Shown here in pieces: positions 55,600 through 64,000 of a stretch of 64,000 nucleotides of DNA. A program made the translations under genes and the position numbers. Position 1 is the stretch's first letter. Every line of letters starts with the position of its first letter. The notes under the pieces were generated by a model, which ran no database searches, was not told the origin of the DNA, and was given only the letters and a program-made list of their open reading frames with translations. Source of the DNA: Roseinatronobacter sp. S2 (GTDB lineage Bacteria > Pseudomonadota > Alphaproteobacteria > Rhodobacterales > Rhodobacteraceae); NCBI RefSeq assembly GCF_029581395.1, contig NZ_CP121113.1, positions 3,096,001 to 3,160,000 on the forward strand, read 5' to 3'.

Positions 55600-57306
55600 A
55601 TGGAAACGCGGGCAAATTATGTTCTGATCGGTGCTTTCGCCCTGGCGGGTTTTCTGGGAATCCTGGCTTTTTTCTTAGCGTTCAGCAAATATCAGTTTGA
55701 TCGGCAGTTCGCCTATTATGAGGCCAATTTCGAAGCCGTTTCAGGGTTGTCACGGTCCGCCGATGTGCGGTTCGCAGGACTGCCGGTCGGGCAGGTTCTG
55801 GATGTCAGCCTTGCGCCTAACGGGCGGGTGCGTGTGGTGCTGGAAGTGGATCGCGCAACACCTGTGCGGGCGGATTCGGTGGCAATCGTCGACAGTTCAG
55901 GCATTACCGGTGTGGCGTTTGTGTCCATATCGCCCGGTTCCGCGGCCGCCGAATTGATAAACGAGCGCGATGACGTGCCCGAACTGGAAGTCGGACGCTC
56001 TACGATCCAGTCATTGACAGAAACCGCCCCGCGCATTCTTGAAGAAGCGCTGACGGTTGTTGAACAGGTCAACCAGTTGCTGGGCGAAGAAAACCAGAAC
56101 CGCGTTGCGGGCATTCTGGACAACATAGAACGATCCTCAGGTGATTTAACCGCCGCACTGGACAGTTTTGCGGGCTTTACCGACACGGTGGCGGCCGCAA
56201 CAACAACTTTCGCAGAATTCAGCGACAATCTGGCCCCCATCCTGCGGCAGGCAGAAAACACATTGGAAAGTCTGGAATTCGCCATCGACGAAATTGCCCT
56301 TGTCGCAACCGAGGCGCGCTACACATTCGAGGCGGGCACCCAAACACTGAACACGGCGGATACATTTGTGGCAGGTGAACTGACCGCGCTTGTCGCCGAA
56401 CTCAGCGATGCGGCGGCATCGATCCGCGCCGAACTGGAAGGGTTCAGCGAAGAAGCGCAAGTCATGTTTGGCGAATTCACCCGCACCAGCAGCGCTGCAA
56501 CCCAACGCATCGAGGCGCTGGACCCTGCCCTTGCACGGCTGGACCCGTTGCTGGCACGCGCCGATGCAACCCTACAATCCGTCGAGCAGATGGCAGGAAA
56601 CATCGACACCCTTGTCACCGGTGACGGCACGGCACTTGTTGCAGAAGCGCGTGAAATGGTGGCCAACGCGCGTGATGCAACGGCGTCCATTGCGCGGGCG
56701 GCCGAAACCGACCTGCCCCTGATCATGGCCGATATTCGCGCCGCAACCGAAGAAATCCGCGGGGTGGTCGCAAATGTGGGCGAAGACCTGTCCAGCGCAT
56801 CCGGCCAGATTGATGCCGTGTCTGGCGCGGGGCTGCGCGCACTTGATCAGGTGACCGACACATTCGCCAATGCCAACACCACACTGGATGCCATAAACCG
56901 CGCCCTGGTTACAGGTGAAAGCACCCTGCAAGCAGCGGAGCGTGCGTTTGTCGGCGCAGACCGCGTCATCAACGAAGATATCGGCCAGATCACCGAAGAT
57001 CTGCGCGACGTGCTGGGCAGATTGGGCAGCGCGGTGGATTCCGTCGCCGATGACATTCCCGAAGTGACCGCCGATTTGCGCCGCACCGCCGAAAGTGCTG
57101 CGCGCGCCTTTGATGAGCTGAGCGCGATCATCCGCGACAGTGGCGCGCCAGTGCGTGAATTCACCACGACCGGCTTGCCCAATATCAGCCAGCTGGCGCG
57201 GGAAACGCGCGGTCTGATCTCGAATCTGGACCGGCTGACGCGCCAGATCGAACGTGACCCGACACGGTTTTTCCTGAACCGTCAGACACCGGAGTTCAGA
57301 AGATGA
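55600..57306 (+). CDS. mlaD: MCE-domain protein MlaD, long form
   Basis: This 568-residue protein is anchored by one N-terminal helix (VLIGAFALAGFLGILAFFLA). The MCE domain spans about 37-115 (FEAVSGLSRSADVRFAGLPV and GITGVAFVSISPGSAA). About 440 residues of predominantly helical, Ala/Thr/Glu-rich sequence follow, with repeats of TLDxxxxAL-like segments. E. coli MlaD is about 180 residues; long forms may span the periplasm as a helical tube or needle. It overlaps the auxiliary lipoprotein gene by four bases. Confidence 0.92.
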   Translation: METRANYVLIGAFALAGFLGILAFFLAFSKYQFDRQFAYYEANFEAVSGLSRSADVRFAGLPVGQVLDVSLAPNGRVRVVLEVDRATPVRADSVAIVDSSGITGVAFVSISPGSAAAELINERDDVPELEVGRSTIQSLTETAPRILEEALTVVEQVNQLLGEENQNRVAGILDNIERSSGDLTAALDSFAGFTDTVAAATTTFAEFSDNLAPILRQAENTLESLEFAIDEIALVATEARYTFEAGTQTLNTADTFVAGELTALVAELSDAAASIRAELEGFSEEAQVMFGEFTRTSSAATQRIEALDPALARLDPLLARADATLQSVEQMAGNIDTLVTGDGTALVAEAREMVANARDATASIARAAETDLPLIMADIRAATEEIRGVVANVGEDLSSASGQIDAVSGAGLRALDQVTDTFANANTTLDAINRALVTGESTLQAAERAFVGADRVINEDIGQITEDLRDVLGRLGSAVDSVADDIPEVTADLRRTAESAARAFDELSAIIRDSGAPVREFTTTGLPNISQLARETRGLISNLDRLTRQIERDPTRFFLNRQTPEFRR

Positions 57307-57944
57307 CCCTTACTCGCAGACATCTGATAACCACCACGCTTGCGCTGACAGCCCTTTCGGGGTGCGGGGCAGTATCGGCGTTAAATCAGGCAACAACACC
57401 ACTGGACGCCTTTGAGCTGCGCGCCCCCCGCGACCTGCCGCAGGCCGGGCGCATGCTGGCGCGATCCCTGAGCGTGGAGCCGCCAACCACATCGGGCGCG
57501 CTGGACACAGACCGCATTCTGATCAAGCCCAATGCCGTGCAGTCGCTGTATCTGCCCGGAGTTCGCTGGTCCGAGGATGCACCGCAAATGGTGCAAACGC
57601 TGGTGCTGCGCGCTTTTGAAGACACTGGCGCGTTGTCCTATGTCGGACGCCGCCCCTTGGGCGGGTCGGGCGACTTTGCCTTGATCAGCGAAATCACGGA
57701 TTTTCAGGCCGAGCTTGGCCCCGATGGCGATTCTGTGGCAACGCGCATGCGTGTTACCGCGCGTATGGTGCGCGAATCTGATGCACATGTTCTGGCACGG
57801 CGCAGTTTTTCGGCAACAGCACCTGCCGCATCCAACAGCGCGCTGGATATCGTTGAAAGCTTCAATGTAGTATCGGATAGGTTGATTACCGATCTGGTGC
57901 GTTGGGGGCTGGACAGCATCGGTTTGCGTTTGCCCGCAGCGTGA
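57303..57944 (+). CDS. ABC-type transport auxiliary lipoprotein (PqiC-like)
   Basis: This 213-residue protein has a signal peptide with lipobox LSGC (Cys21) preceded by a twin-arginine (LTRRHLITTTLALTAL), so it may be a Tat-exported lipoprotein. The domain (FELRAPRDLPQAGRMLARSL to ISEITDFQAELG) fits the PqiC/DUF330 family of outer-membrane partners of MCE systems. It is coupled to mlaD by a 4-base overlap and closes the operon. No mlaC or mlaA is present in the window. Confidence 0.87.
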   Translation: MTLTRRHLITTTLALTALSGCGAVSALNQATTPLDAFELRAPRDLPQAGRMLARSLSVEPPTTSGALDTDRILIKPNAVQSLYLPGVRWSEDAPQMVQTLVLRAFEDTGALSYVGRRPLGGSGDFALISEITDFQAELGPDGDSVATRMRVTARMVRESDAHVLARRSFSATAPAASNSALDIVESFNVVSDRLITDLVRWGLDSIGLRLPAA

Positions 57945-57963
57945 TGAACCCGCATGCCTGAAT

Positions 57964-58011
57964 GGGGGCTGCCGGCCCCCATACCCCCGGGGATATTTGC
58001 CCCAGAATGAA
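57964..58011 (+). repeat. Dispersed intergenic repeat, copy 3
   Basis: GGGGGC-TGCCG-GCCCCC (57964-57980), then the core CCCGGGGATATTTGCCCCAG plus AATGAA (57986-58011). It fills the gap between the auxiliary lipoprotein and the DedA gene on the same strand, and its end merges with the GAAGGAG ribosome-binding site of the latter. Confidence 0.75.
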
Positions 58012-58026
58012 GGAGCGATCAGGTCT

Positions 58027-58605
58027 GTGTTGAAATCACTATATGAGTGGACCATGTCACTGGCGCGCCATCCGCATGCGCTATGGGCGTTGGCCGTCGT
58101 GGCCTTTATTGAGAGTTCGGTTTTTCCGATACCACCCGATGTGTTGATGATCGCCATGATTGTGGCACGCCCGTCACGGGCATTCGTTATCGCGGGTGTG
58201 GCGACAGTGGCGTCGGTTGCAGGTGGGATGGCGGGCTATTTCATCGGATATGGCGCATTCGAGACCCTGGGGCGGCCAGTGCTGGAGTTTTATGGCAAAG
58301 ATGCCTATTTCGAGCAGTTTCAGGCACGCTACAACGAATGGGGGGCCTGGGCTGTGTTGATCGCGGGGGTGACACCTTTCCCTTATAAGGTCATCACCAT
58401 TCTGTCAGGGGCGACGGGGTTATCATTGCCGGTGTTCATTGTTGCATCGGTGATTGCGCGGGCAATTCGCTTCTTCGTTGTTGCGGCCTTGCTGTGGAAG
58501 TTCGGCGCACCAATCCGTGATTTCATCGAGCGCCGTCTGGGGCTTATGTTCACGTTGTTTGTGGCGCTGCTTTTGGGCGGTTTTCTGGTGGTGAGGTATC
58601 TGTGA
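58027..58605 (+). CDS. DedA/VTT-family membrane protein
   Basis: This inner-membrane protein of about 192 residues probably starts at the GTG at 58027; a TTG at 58030 is an alternative. The VTT domain shows WALAVVAFIESSVFPIPPDV (about 20-39), then GGMAGYFIGYGAFETLGRPV, and GVTPFPYKVITILSGATGLS. Members of this branch (YqaA type) belong to the family of undecaprenyl-phosphate or phospholipid flippases; the exact substrate here is unknown. dsbB overlaps its stop by one base. Confidence 0.88.
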   Translation: MLKSLYEWTMSLARHPHALWALAVVAFIESSVFPIPPDVLMIAMIVARPSRAFVIAGVATVASVAGGMAGYFIGYGAFETLGRPVLEFYGKDAYFEQFQARYNEWGAWAVLIAGVTPFPYKVITILSGATGLSLPVFIVASVIARAIRFFVVAALLWKFGAPIRDFIERRLGLMFTLFVALLLGGFLVVRYL

Positions 58606-59060
58606 TGCGAAGGCGGGCGCAGTTGGTAGCACTTGCAGGGTCGTTAGGGCTGCTGCTGGGAGCACTGGCGTTTCAGTATATTGGCGGCATGGCGCCTTGT
58701 GCCTTGTGTATCTGGCAACGCTGGCCCCATCTTGTTGCCCTGCTGGGGGCGGGCGCATTGGTCCTGCCCGGGCCGTATTTTGCGCTGATTGGCGCGGCGG
58801 GGGCGGCCACATCGGGGGCGATCGGGGTATACCATACCGGGGTCGAGCGCGCCTGGTGGGACGGCCCGTCAAGCTGTTCCGCCGGCGGCAACCTGTCGGG
58901 CATGAGTGCGCAGGAGTTGCTGGATCAGATCATGGCCGCGCCAGTGGTGCGCTGTGACGAAGTACCCTGGGAGATGCTGGGCCTGTCGATGGCAAGCTGG
59001 AATGCGGTGTTGTCTTTCGGCATTGCCGCGCTGTGGCTGGCAAGCCTGCGTTTGCGCTAG
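58605..59060 (+). CDS. dsbB: Disulfide bond formation protein DsbB
   Basis: DsbB reoxidises periplasmic DsbA and passes electrons to quinone. It has 151 residues from the ATG at 58605; a GTG one codon earlier is possible. Four membrane helices are predicted. The first periplasmic CxxC is in MAPCALCIWQRWP and the second cysteine pair lies in SSCSAGG and VVRCDEVPW. The stop overlaps that of the convergent usg gene through a CTAG. Confidence 0.92.
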   Translation: MRRRAQLVALAGSLGLLLGALAFQYIGGMAPCALCIWQRWPHLVALLGAGALVLPGPYFALIGAAGAATSGAIGVYHTGVERAWWDGPSSCSAGGNLSGMSAQELLDQIMAAPVVRCDEVPWEMLGLSMASWNAVLSFGIAALWLASLRLR

Positions 59061-59356
59061 GGTTTGCGCAGGCGCCGCCCCGGAAATTCGCCGATTTTGA
59101 ATTCCCCCACGACATGGCGCCATTCACCTGCACGCAACTGTTTGCGATGGGTGAAGCGCACGGAATGCAGGGGGCCGTCGATACTGCCCTGCCAGAATTC
59201 AATGAATTCAAACAGCCGCGGATAGTCAGGGGCAAGGTCGTAATCCTGCCAGACAAAGGTGTTGAGCACATGGATGTGGTCAGGCATGCGGTAAGTCATT
59301 TCCGCCGTGGTCAGACCATAGCCCTTGAGCATAAGTTCGACAGGGGATGTGTCCAT
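59057..59356 (-). CDS. usg: Usg family protein
   Basis: This 99-residue small soluble protein has MLKGYGLTTAEMTYRMPDH, then NTFVWQDYDLAPDYPRLFEF and WQGSIDGPLHSVRFTHR. It matches the Usg family, named from its position in the Caulobacter trp region, known mainly in alphaproteobacteria and without an established function. It is divergent from gyrA with 192 bp between the starts. Confidence 0.88.
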   Translation of the reverse strand: MDTSPVELMLKGYGLTTAEMTYRMPDHIHVLNTFVWQDYDLAPDYPRLFEFIEFWQGSIDGPLHSVRFTHRKQLRAGEWRHVVGEFKIGEFPGRRLRKP

Positions 59357-59436
59357 TTCAGACCTCTTGTTGCTGTGGATACTTAAATCATGCCAAGAGA
59401 ATAATAATAATCAATGAAAACATGCTGTTGTCACTA

Positions 59437-59464
59437 TTGACAGGCGGCTGCCAAGGGGTATCGC
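59437..59464 (+). promoter_or_regulatory. Candidate gyrA promoter
   Basis: TTGACA at 59437-59442 is a consensus -35 element, with TATCGC 16 bp later as a weak -10. A TGTCA-CTAT-TGACA inverted repeat (59430-59442) overlaps the -35. The AT-rich run TAATAATAATAATCAA just upstream may serve the divergent usg gene. Confidence 0.45.
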
Positions 59465-59548
59465 TTTGCGGCATTGCACCCCATATGATGGTTCTGGTAA
59501 GGTAGCATCGACGAGATATAGTGAATACCCAAACCGCGCGAGGATCAG

Positions 59549-62302
59549 GTGAGCGATAGCCCCGAAACCCCTGAAAATATTGACGAAACGCCGCCGGCTG
59601 GCCCTGGCGGGTCAACTGTTTCGATCACGCAGGAAATGCGCGCGTCTTATCTTGATTACGCGATGAGCGTGATTGTCAGCCGTGCCATTCCCGATTTGCG
59701 CGACGGCTTAAAACCTGTGCACCGGCGCATTCTTTATGCGATGCATGATACCGGCAACACCCATGACAAGCCTTATCGCAAGTCGGCGCGTGCCGTGGGC
59801 GAGGTGATGGGCACCTATCACCCGCATGGTGACAGCGCGATTTATGACGCATTGGTGCGCATGGCGCAGCCGTTTTCCATGTCGCTGCCACTGCTGGACG
59901 GGCAAGGCAATTTCGGGTCCATGGATGGCGATAATGCCGCCGCCATGCGCTACACCGAAGTGCGTATGGATAAGGCGGCTTCTGCGCTGCTGGCAGATAT
60001 CGACAAGGATACGGTCGATTTCCAGTTGAACTATGACGGGCGCGACAAGGAACCGACCGTGCTGCCCGCGCGATTCCCCAATATGCTGGTGAATGGCGCA
60101 GGCGGTATTGCGGTGGGCATGGCGACCAATATTCCGCCCCATAATCTGGGCGAGGTGGTGGATGCCACGCTGGCGCTGATCGAAGACCCCGACCTGTCGT
60201 CGGAAGCGCTGATGCAGTATATCCCTGCGCCGGACTTTCCGACGGGCGGGTTGATCCTTGGTCGGACAGGCGCGCGCAAGGCCTATCTGGAAGGGCGTGG
60301 ATCGGTTGTCATCCGCTCCAGAACCCATATCGAGGAAGTGCGCAAGGATCGTTTCGCCATCATCGTGGACGAGATCCCCTATCAGGTGAACAAATCGACC
60401 ATGGTCGAGAAAATCGCCGATGCCGTGCGCGAAAAGAAGATCGAAGGCATTTCTTCCGTCGCTGACGAATCCGACCGGACCGGCGTTCGGGTTGTCGTGG
60501 AACTGAAACGCGATGCGACCCCCGATGTTGTGTTGAACCAGTTGTTCCGCTTTACGCCCATGCAAACCAGTTTCGGCTGCAACATGCTGGCGCTGAATGG
60601 CGGGCGGCCAGAGCAGTTGATGCTGCGCGATTTCCTGACGGCCTTCATCGGGTTCCGCGAAGAAGTGGTGACGCGCCGCACGGCCTATGAGTTGAACAAG
60701 GCGCGTGAACGCAGCCATGTCCTGTGTGGTCTGGCAGTCGCGGTGTCCAATGTCGACGAGGTTGTGGCCACAATCCGGTCTTCGGCCGATCCCGCAGAGG
60801 CGCGCGAGAAGCTGATGACGCGGCGCTGGCCCGCCATGGATATTGCGCCCTATATCCGGCTGATTGATGACCCCAGCCACACAATGAATGACGATGGCAC
60901 CTATAACCTGTCGGAAGTTCAGGCCCGCGCCATTCTGGAACTGCGCCTGCAACGCCTGACCGCCATGGGCGTCAAGGAAGTCACCGACGAGCTGGAAAGT
61001 CTTGCGGCCAAGATCAAGGATTATCTGGACATTCTGCGTTCCCGCGCACGGGTGATGGAAATTATCGGGACCGAATTGCGCGAAGTGCGCGATGCTTTTG
61101 CTGTGCCGCGCCGTACCGAGATCGTCGACTGGGCCGGCGATATGGATGATGAAGACCTGATCGAACGCGAAGACATGGTCGTGACCATCACCAGTGGTGG
61201 CTATATCAAGCGCACACCTTTGGCTGATTTCCGCGCGCAGCGCCGCGGCGGCAAGGGGCTGTCAGGCATGGCCACCAAGGATGATGATGTTGTCACACAG
61301 CTGTTTGTGGCCAACACCCACACGCAGCTATTGTTCTTCACCACTGACGGGATGGCCTATAAACTGAAGACATGGCGCTTGCCGTTGGGCGGGCGCACCA
61401 CACGCGGCAAGGCGATGGTGAATATTCTGCCGATTGCCATAGGTGTCAGCATCGCGGCCATCATGCCGGTGGAACGCCCGGAAGATGAATGGGAAAATCT
61501 GCAAATCGTGTTCGCCACATCGGACGGGTCCGTGCGGCGTAATGCGCTGTCGGATTTTGTGAATGTGAAATCCAACGGCAAGATTGCGATGAAGCTGCCC
61601 GAAGGCGTCAGCCTTGTGAATGCGCGTATCTGTGACGAAGATGATGATGTCATGCTTGTCACCGCATCCGGGCGCGCAATCCGGTTCCGCACAACGGATG
61701 TGCGCGTGTTCAAGGGCCGCGATTCGACCGGCGTGCGCGGTGTCCGGCTGGGTGACGGGGATGGTGTGGTCAGTATGGCCGTGATCCGCCATTTCGAGGC
61801 CAGCCCCGAAGAACGCGCCACCTATCTGAAGATGCGCCGCGCCATGGCGGGCGTTACCGATGATGAGGGCGAAGATGAAGAAGACGCCACCGAGGGGGCC
61901 TTGTCACCTGAACGCTATGCGGAAATGTCAGCCTGCGAAGACCTGATTCTGACCATATCTGAAAAAGGTACGGGCAAATTGTCGTCCAGCCACAACTATC
62001 CGGTGCGTGGTCGTGGGGGCATGGGTGTCGCCGCAATGGACCGCGCCATGCGGGGCGGCGCGCTTGTGGCCTGCTTCCCGGTCGATGCAAATGACCAGAT
62101 CATGCTGGCCACATCCAAGGGCCAATCCATTCGCGTGCCGGTGCAGGGGATCTCTTTCCGGTCGCGGTCTGCGGGTGGGGTGAAGGTGTTCAACACCTCG
62201 AACGGGGAATTGGTGGTGTCTGTGGCACGCGTGGCAGAAACCGGCGACGAAGAAGCCGAGGCTGACATCATACAAGGTGACGAGGATGCTTCCGGGGCTT
62301 GA
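59549..62302 (+). CDS. gyrA: DNA gyrase subunit A
   Basis: GyrA is the DNA-cleaving subunit of gyrase. It has 917 residues with a GTG start after GAGG. The quinolone region reads [11 protein letters not shown] with Ser96 and Asp100, i.e. the susceptible-type residues. The catalytic Tyr is Tyr135 in [11 protein letters not shown]. The GyrA box [10 protein letters not shown] opens the C-terminal beta-pinwheel. A very acidic insertion ([13 protein letters not shown]) lies at about 770-782, as in other alphaproteobacterial GyrA. The following gene overlaps its end. Confidence 0.98.
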   Translation: MSDSPETPENIDETPPAGPGGSTVSITQEMRASYLDYAMSVIVSRAIPDLRDGLKPVHRRILYAMHDTGNTHDKPYRKSARAVGEVMGTYHPHGDSAIYDALVRMAQPFSMSLPLLDGQGNFGSMDGDNAAAMRYTEVRMDKAASALLADIDKDTVDFQLNYDGRDKEPTVLPARFPNMLVNGAGGIAVGMATNIPPHNLGEVVDATLALIEDPDLSSEALMQYIPAPDFPTGGLILGRTGARKAYLEGRGSVVIRSRTHIEEVRKDRFAIIVDEIPYQVNKSTMVEKIADAVREKKIEGISSVADESDRTGVRVVVELKRDATPDVVLNQLFRFTPMQTSFGCNMLALNGGRPEQLMLRDFLTAFIGFREEVVTRRTAYELNKARERSHVLCGLAVAVSNVDEVVATIRSSADPAEAREKLMTRRWPAMDIAPYIRLIDDPSHTMNDDGTYNLSEVQARAILELRLQRLTAMGVKEVTDELESLAAKIKDYLDILRSRARVMEIIGTELREVRDAFAVPRRTEIVDWAGDMDDEDLIEREDMVVTITSGGYIKRTPLADFRAQRRGGKGLSGMATKDDDVVTQLFVANTHTQLLFFTTDGMAYKLKTWRLPLGGRTTRGKAMVNILPIAIGVSIAAIMPVERPEDEWENLQIVFATSDGSVRRNALSDFVNVKSNGKIAMKLPEGVSLVNARICDEDDDVMLVTASGRAIRFRTTDVRVFKGRDSTGVRGVRLGDGDGVVSMAVIRHFEASPEERATYLKMRRAMAGVTDDEGEDEEDATEGALSPERYAEMSACEDLILTISEKGTGKLSSSHNYPVRGRGGMGVAAMDRAMRGGALVACFPVDANDQIMLATSKGQSIRVPVQGISFRSRSAGGVKVFNTSNGELVVSVARVAETGDEEAEADIIQGDEDASGA

Positions 62303-62627
62303 GGAAGCCCTGAAGGATTGCGCAAGGCAGCGTATCACGCTGACTTATGGTCAAATGGCGGAGCGTCTGGAAATTGACGGTCCGCGCCGCATTGCAAAAC
62401 TGACCAGCGTGCTGGAAACCCTGATGGAACAGGATGCAAAAACCCTGCAACCGCTGCGCGCCGCATTGGTTGTGGGGCGCGGCACAGACGGGCTTCCTGC
62501 ACGGGGCTTCTTTCAGAAAGCACAGGCACTCGGGCTGTGTGAATATCCCATTTCACCGACGCGGGCGCAGGAATTTCACGCCCGCCAGCTAAAAGACCTG
62601 TTTGCGGGCACCCGCACGCAGATCTGA
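62286..62627 (+). CDS. Conserved small protein downstream of gyrA
   Basis: This 113-residue soluble protein starts at the ATG at 62286, inside the gyrA 3' end, or at a GTG three codons earlier. The N-terminal half ([35 protein letters not shown]) looks like a small winged helix. The second half has [20 protein letters not shown] and ends [14 protein letters not shown] have the impression of seeing similar short proteins in Rhodobacteraceae but know no name or function. Co-transcription with gyrA is likely from the overlap. Confidence 0.75.
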   Translation: MLPGLEEALKDCARQRITLTYGQMAERLEIDGPRRIAKLTSVLETLMEQDAKTLQPLRAALVVGRGTDGLPARGFFQKAQALGLCEYPISPTRAQEFHARQLKDLFAGTRTQI

Positions 62628-62805
62628 AGAAGACAAAACTTCCATAAAATACAATGAAACCTGCATTGCACTGACGTGTCCGTGCCGCAAAGGCGACGCG
62701 ATGCGCGTGCTTGTTAAGGTCAGATCATGCCAGCAATCAGGCAGGGCAGAAAGCATGAAGAGGGTATTGCGATATATGGTAAGTACATGAATAATTTTAT
62801 TATTT

Positions 62806-62811
62806 TATAAT
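62806..62811 (+). promoter_or_regulatory. Consensus -10 element before the 40-residue gene
   Basis: TATAAT at 62806-62811 lies in a strongly AT-rich stretch (62785-62812), with TACATG 16 bp upstream as a weak -35. It is 14 bp before the GTG of the small gene. If used, the transcript would have a very short leader. Confidence 0.4.
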
Positions 62812-62825
62812 CAGGCGCGGTCACT

Positions 62826-62948
62826 GTGGACTGGGTTGTGCTGACGGTCGCGATAGTGGGGTTGGGTGTTTCGATCATCGCCTATATGTCCACCGGGGCG
62901 CTTGAACTGGCAGAAAAGGTAGAACAGGAATTGATTGTGACCGACTAA
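62826..62948 (+). CDS. Small single-span membrane protein, 40 residues
   Basis: GTG GAC TGG opens a 40-codon frame: MDWVVLTVAIVGLGVSIIAY forms one hydrophobic helix, followed by the acidic, helical MSTGALELAEKVEQELIVTD. The layout (short N-terminus, single span, charged helical tail) and my memory of short MDWV-type proteins in related genomes suggest a real gene that automatic callers miss. CAGGCG is the only ribosome-binding candidate. Function unknown; a Flp-pilin-like or small regulatory membrane peptide is conceivable. Confidence 0.6.
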   Translation: MDWVVLTVAIVGLGVSIIAYMSTGALELAEKVEQELIVTD

Positions 62949-63037
62949 CCGCGTGCGTGATGCGGTCGGTTCATGTCGGGTGAAAACCTTTGTTAGGATT
63001 TTCATGACATCTTGCACCCAATCACAGGAAGGTGCCC

Positions 63038-63388
63038 ATGAACCAATATATCTGCATGATCGACCTGAAACCGAACGCACATCCATTGGCCTTTGCGCGG
63101 GCGGCAGAACAGTGGTTCGAGCGGCTGAAACATGCCGGGAAAATTTCTGGATGGTCCCTGCTGCGCCGCAAGCTGCGCCTTGCTGGTCCGGGATATGGTG
63201 ATTTCATACTGATGGTGGAACTGGCCGATCTGGCACAACTGGATCTTGCGTTCGGCCACCTTGCCGAAGGGGACCATGACGCAGCGCGCGATTACGACCA
63301 GATACATGGCATGATCGACAGGGTCGAAGTCGGGCTATACCGGCCCTATCCGGATGATGCACAAGTGGAACGACTGGCTGTGATCTAA
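63038..63388 (+). CDS. DUF6614-like small protein
   Basis: This 116-residue soluble protein has an AGGAAGG before the ATG at 63038. NQYICMIDLKPNAHPLAFAR, then WFERLKHAGKISGWSLLRRK and LMVELADLAQLDLAFGHLAE suggest a ferredoxin-like alpha/beta fold. I place it tentatively in the family called DUF6614. No catalytic residues are evident. It is convergent with the arsJ-like gene, 35 bp away. Confidence 0.7.
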   Translation: MNQYICMIDLKPNAHPLAFARAAEQWFERLKHAGKISGWSLLRRKLRLAGPGYGDFILMVELADLAQLDLAFGHLAEGDHDAARDYDQIHGMIDRVEVGLYRPYPDDAQVERLAVI

Positions 63389-63423
63389 AGCACTTTCAGA
63401 TACTTGAACATGCAAGGCGTCCC

Positions 63424-64000
63424 TTATGGGTCTGTGACAAATCGCCTTGTGATCAGCCAGCTTGTCGTCGCCATCAATCCCGCAGTCGCAAGGCATAATG
63501 GCAGCCCCCCGATCTGGTAACTGATCCCCGACAGAAGCGTGCCCAGCAAGCGCCCTGCCGCATTTGCCATATAGTAGAAACCCACATCGCGGGTAATCCG
63601 GTCCGCCGCACCAAACGCAAGAATCAGGTAGGAATGAACCGCGGAATTCAATGCAAAGACAAACCCGAACACCAGCAAGCCCACAACCAGCAGAACCGTC
63701 AGCCATGGTGCCGGACCGCCCGCCAGCGCGGCCGCAGCGGCAAGCAGGAACGGAACAGGAACCAGCAGCCCCGCCCACAAAATTGCCTTTCGGGTAATCG
63801 CGCCTTCGGATTGGGCCTTACCCCCCAGCAGGTGCGGCGCGAAGGCCTGCACTGCACCATATCCGATGATCCACAACGCCATGAACCCGCCGACCAGAAA
63901 AAATGCCTCTCGTCGCCCTTCGGCCGTGCCATCCGAGAAGACCGCCTGAAAATAGATCGGTATGCCCACCACGAACCACACATCGCGCGCCCCGAACAAA
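63424..64000 (-). CDS. arsJ: Organoarsenical efflux MFS transporter ArsJ (5' part outside window)
   Basis: About 190 C-terminal residues are visible; the start lies past the right edge. FGARDVWFVVGIPIYFQAVF, ALWIIGYGAVQAFAPHLL and FALNSAVHSYLILAFGAADR then VGFYYMANAAGRLLGTLLSG match the ArsJ branch of the major facilitator family. ArsJ exports 1-arseno-3-phosphoglycerate made by an arsenic-linked GAPDH. An ars operon with a GAPDH gene is therefore expected to the right; this is inference. Confidence 0.8.
   Translation of the reverse strand, partial: LFGARDVWFVVGIPIYFQAVFSDGTAEGRREAFFLVGGFMALWIIGYGAVQAFAPHLLGGKAQSEGAITRKAILWAGLLVPVPFLLAAAAALAGGPAPWLTVLLVVGLLVFGFVFALNSAVHSYLILAFGAADRITRDVGFYYMANAAGRLLGTLLSGISYQIGGLPLCLATAGLMATTSWLITRRFVTDP

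Noticed and set aside
62628..62790. 62-codon open frame 62602-62790
   Set aside because: It overlaps the end of the gene after gyrA, has poor composition and no ribosome-binding site.

Overview
The window is about 60% G+C and is packed with chromosomal housekeeping genes. Several features point to an alphaproteobacterium of the Rhodobacteraceae/Paracoccaceae type: the murB-ddl-ftsQ-ftsA-ftsZ order, Irr next to fabA-fabB-fabI, Usg, DUF2794, the phoH-ybeY-corC-lnt block, and a dispersed CCCGGGATATTT...CCAGAATGAA intergenic repeat. This placement rests on gene content and recalled family resemblance; no database search was run. I see no phage, insertion sequence, CRISPR array, tRNA or rRNA.

Layout. 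1-7250 (minus strand) is a cell-wall and division block: dapB, a small periplasmic protein, murB, ddl, a ftsQ with a long N-terminal extension, ftsA and ftsZ (cut by the left edge). 7348-9993 (plus) holds rbfA, a secreted phosphodiester-glycosidase-like protein, truB and a DUF1643 gene. 10019-13760 holds a small secreted protein, irr, and divergently fabA-fabB-fabI. 13839-17922 (minus) is an ABC exporter pair followed by two tandem fluoride-channel genes; a divergent arylesterase and metK follow. 20445-25294 has a split mnmC system (an oxidoreductase divergent from mnmD), an EamA transporter, argF and argD. 25508-31299 holds DUF2794, glutathione-dependent formaldehyde dehydrogenase, an acetyltransferase, a NYN-domain protein, smpB, lrgA/lrgB and a polytopic membrane protein with an inverted-repeat operator. 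31508-39724 holds smc, an MFS carrier, a flavoprotein, an EEP-family hydrolase and miaB. 39966-45750 holds phoH-ybeY-corC-lnt, deoA and a thioesterase. 46035-53450 holds DUF1285 and a coupled MoxR/DUF58/BatA-DUF4159 operon. 53663-57944 is an Mla-type lipid transport operon. 58027-64000 holds dedA, dsbB, usg, gyrA, small proteins (one of only 40 residues) and the end of an arsJ-like gene.

The genes are mostly arranged as translationally coupled runs, with 1, 4 or 8 bp overlaps and several TTG or GTG starts. The less ordinary material is non-coding. It includes a multi-hairpin element at 45778-45910, a perfect 11-bp stem that contains the start codon of the first crcB gene, a 20-bp palindrome between irr and fabA, an AT-rich operator-like site before the gene at 30088-31299, and at least three clear copies (plus one degenerate copy) of the dispersed repeat.
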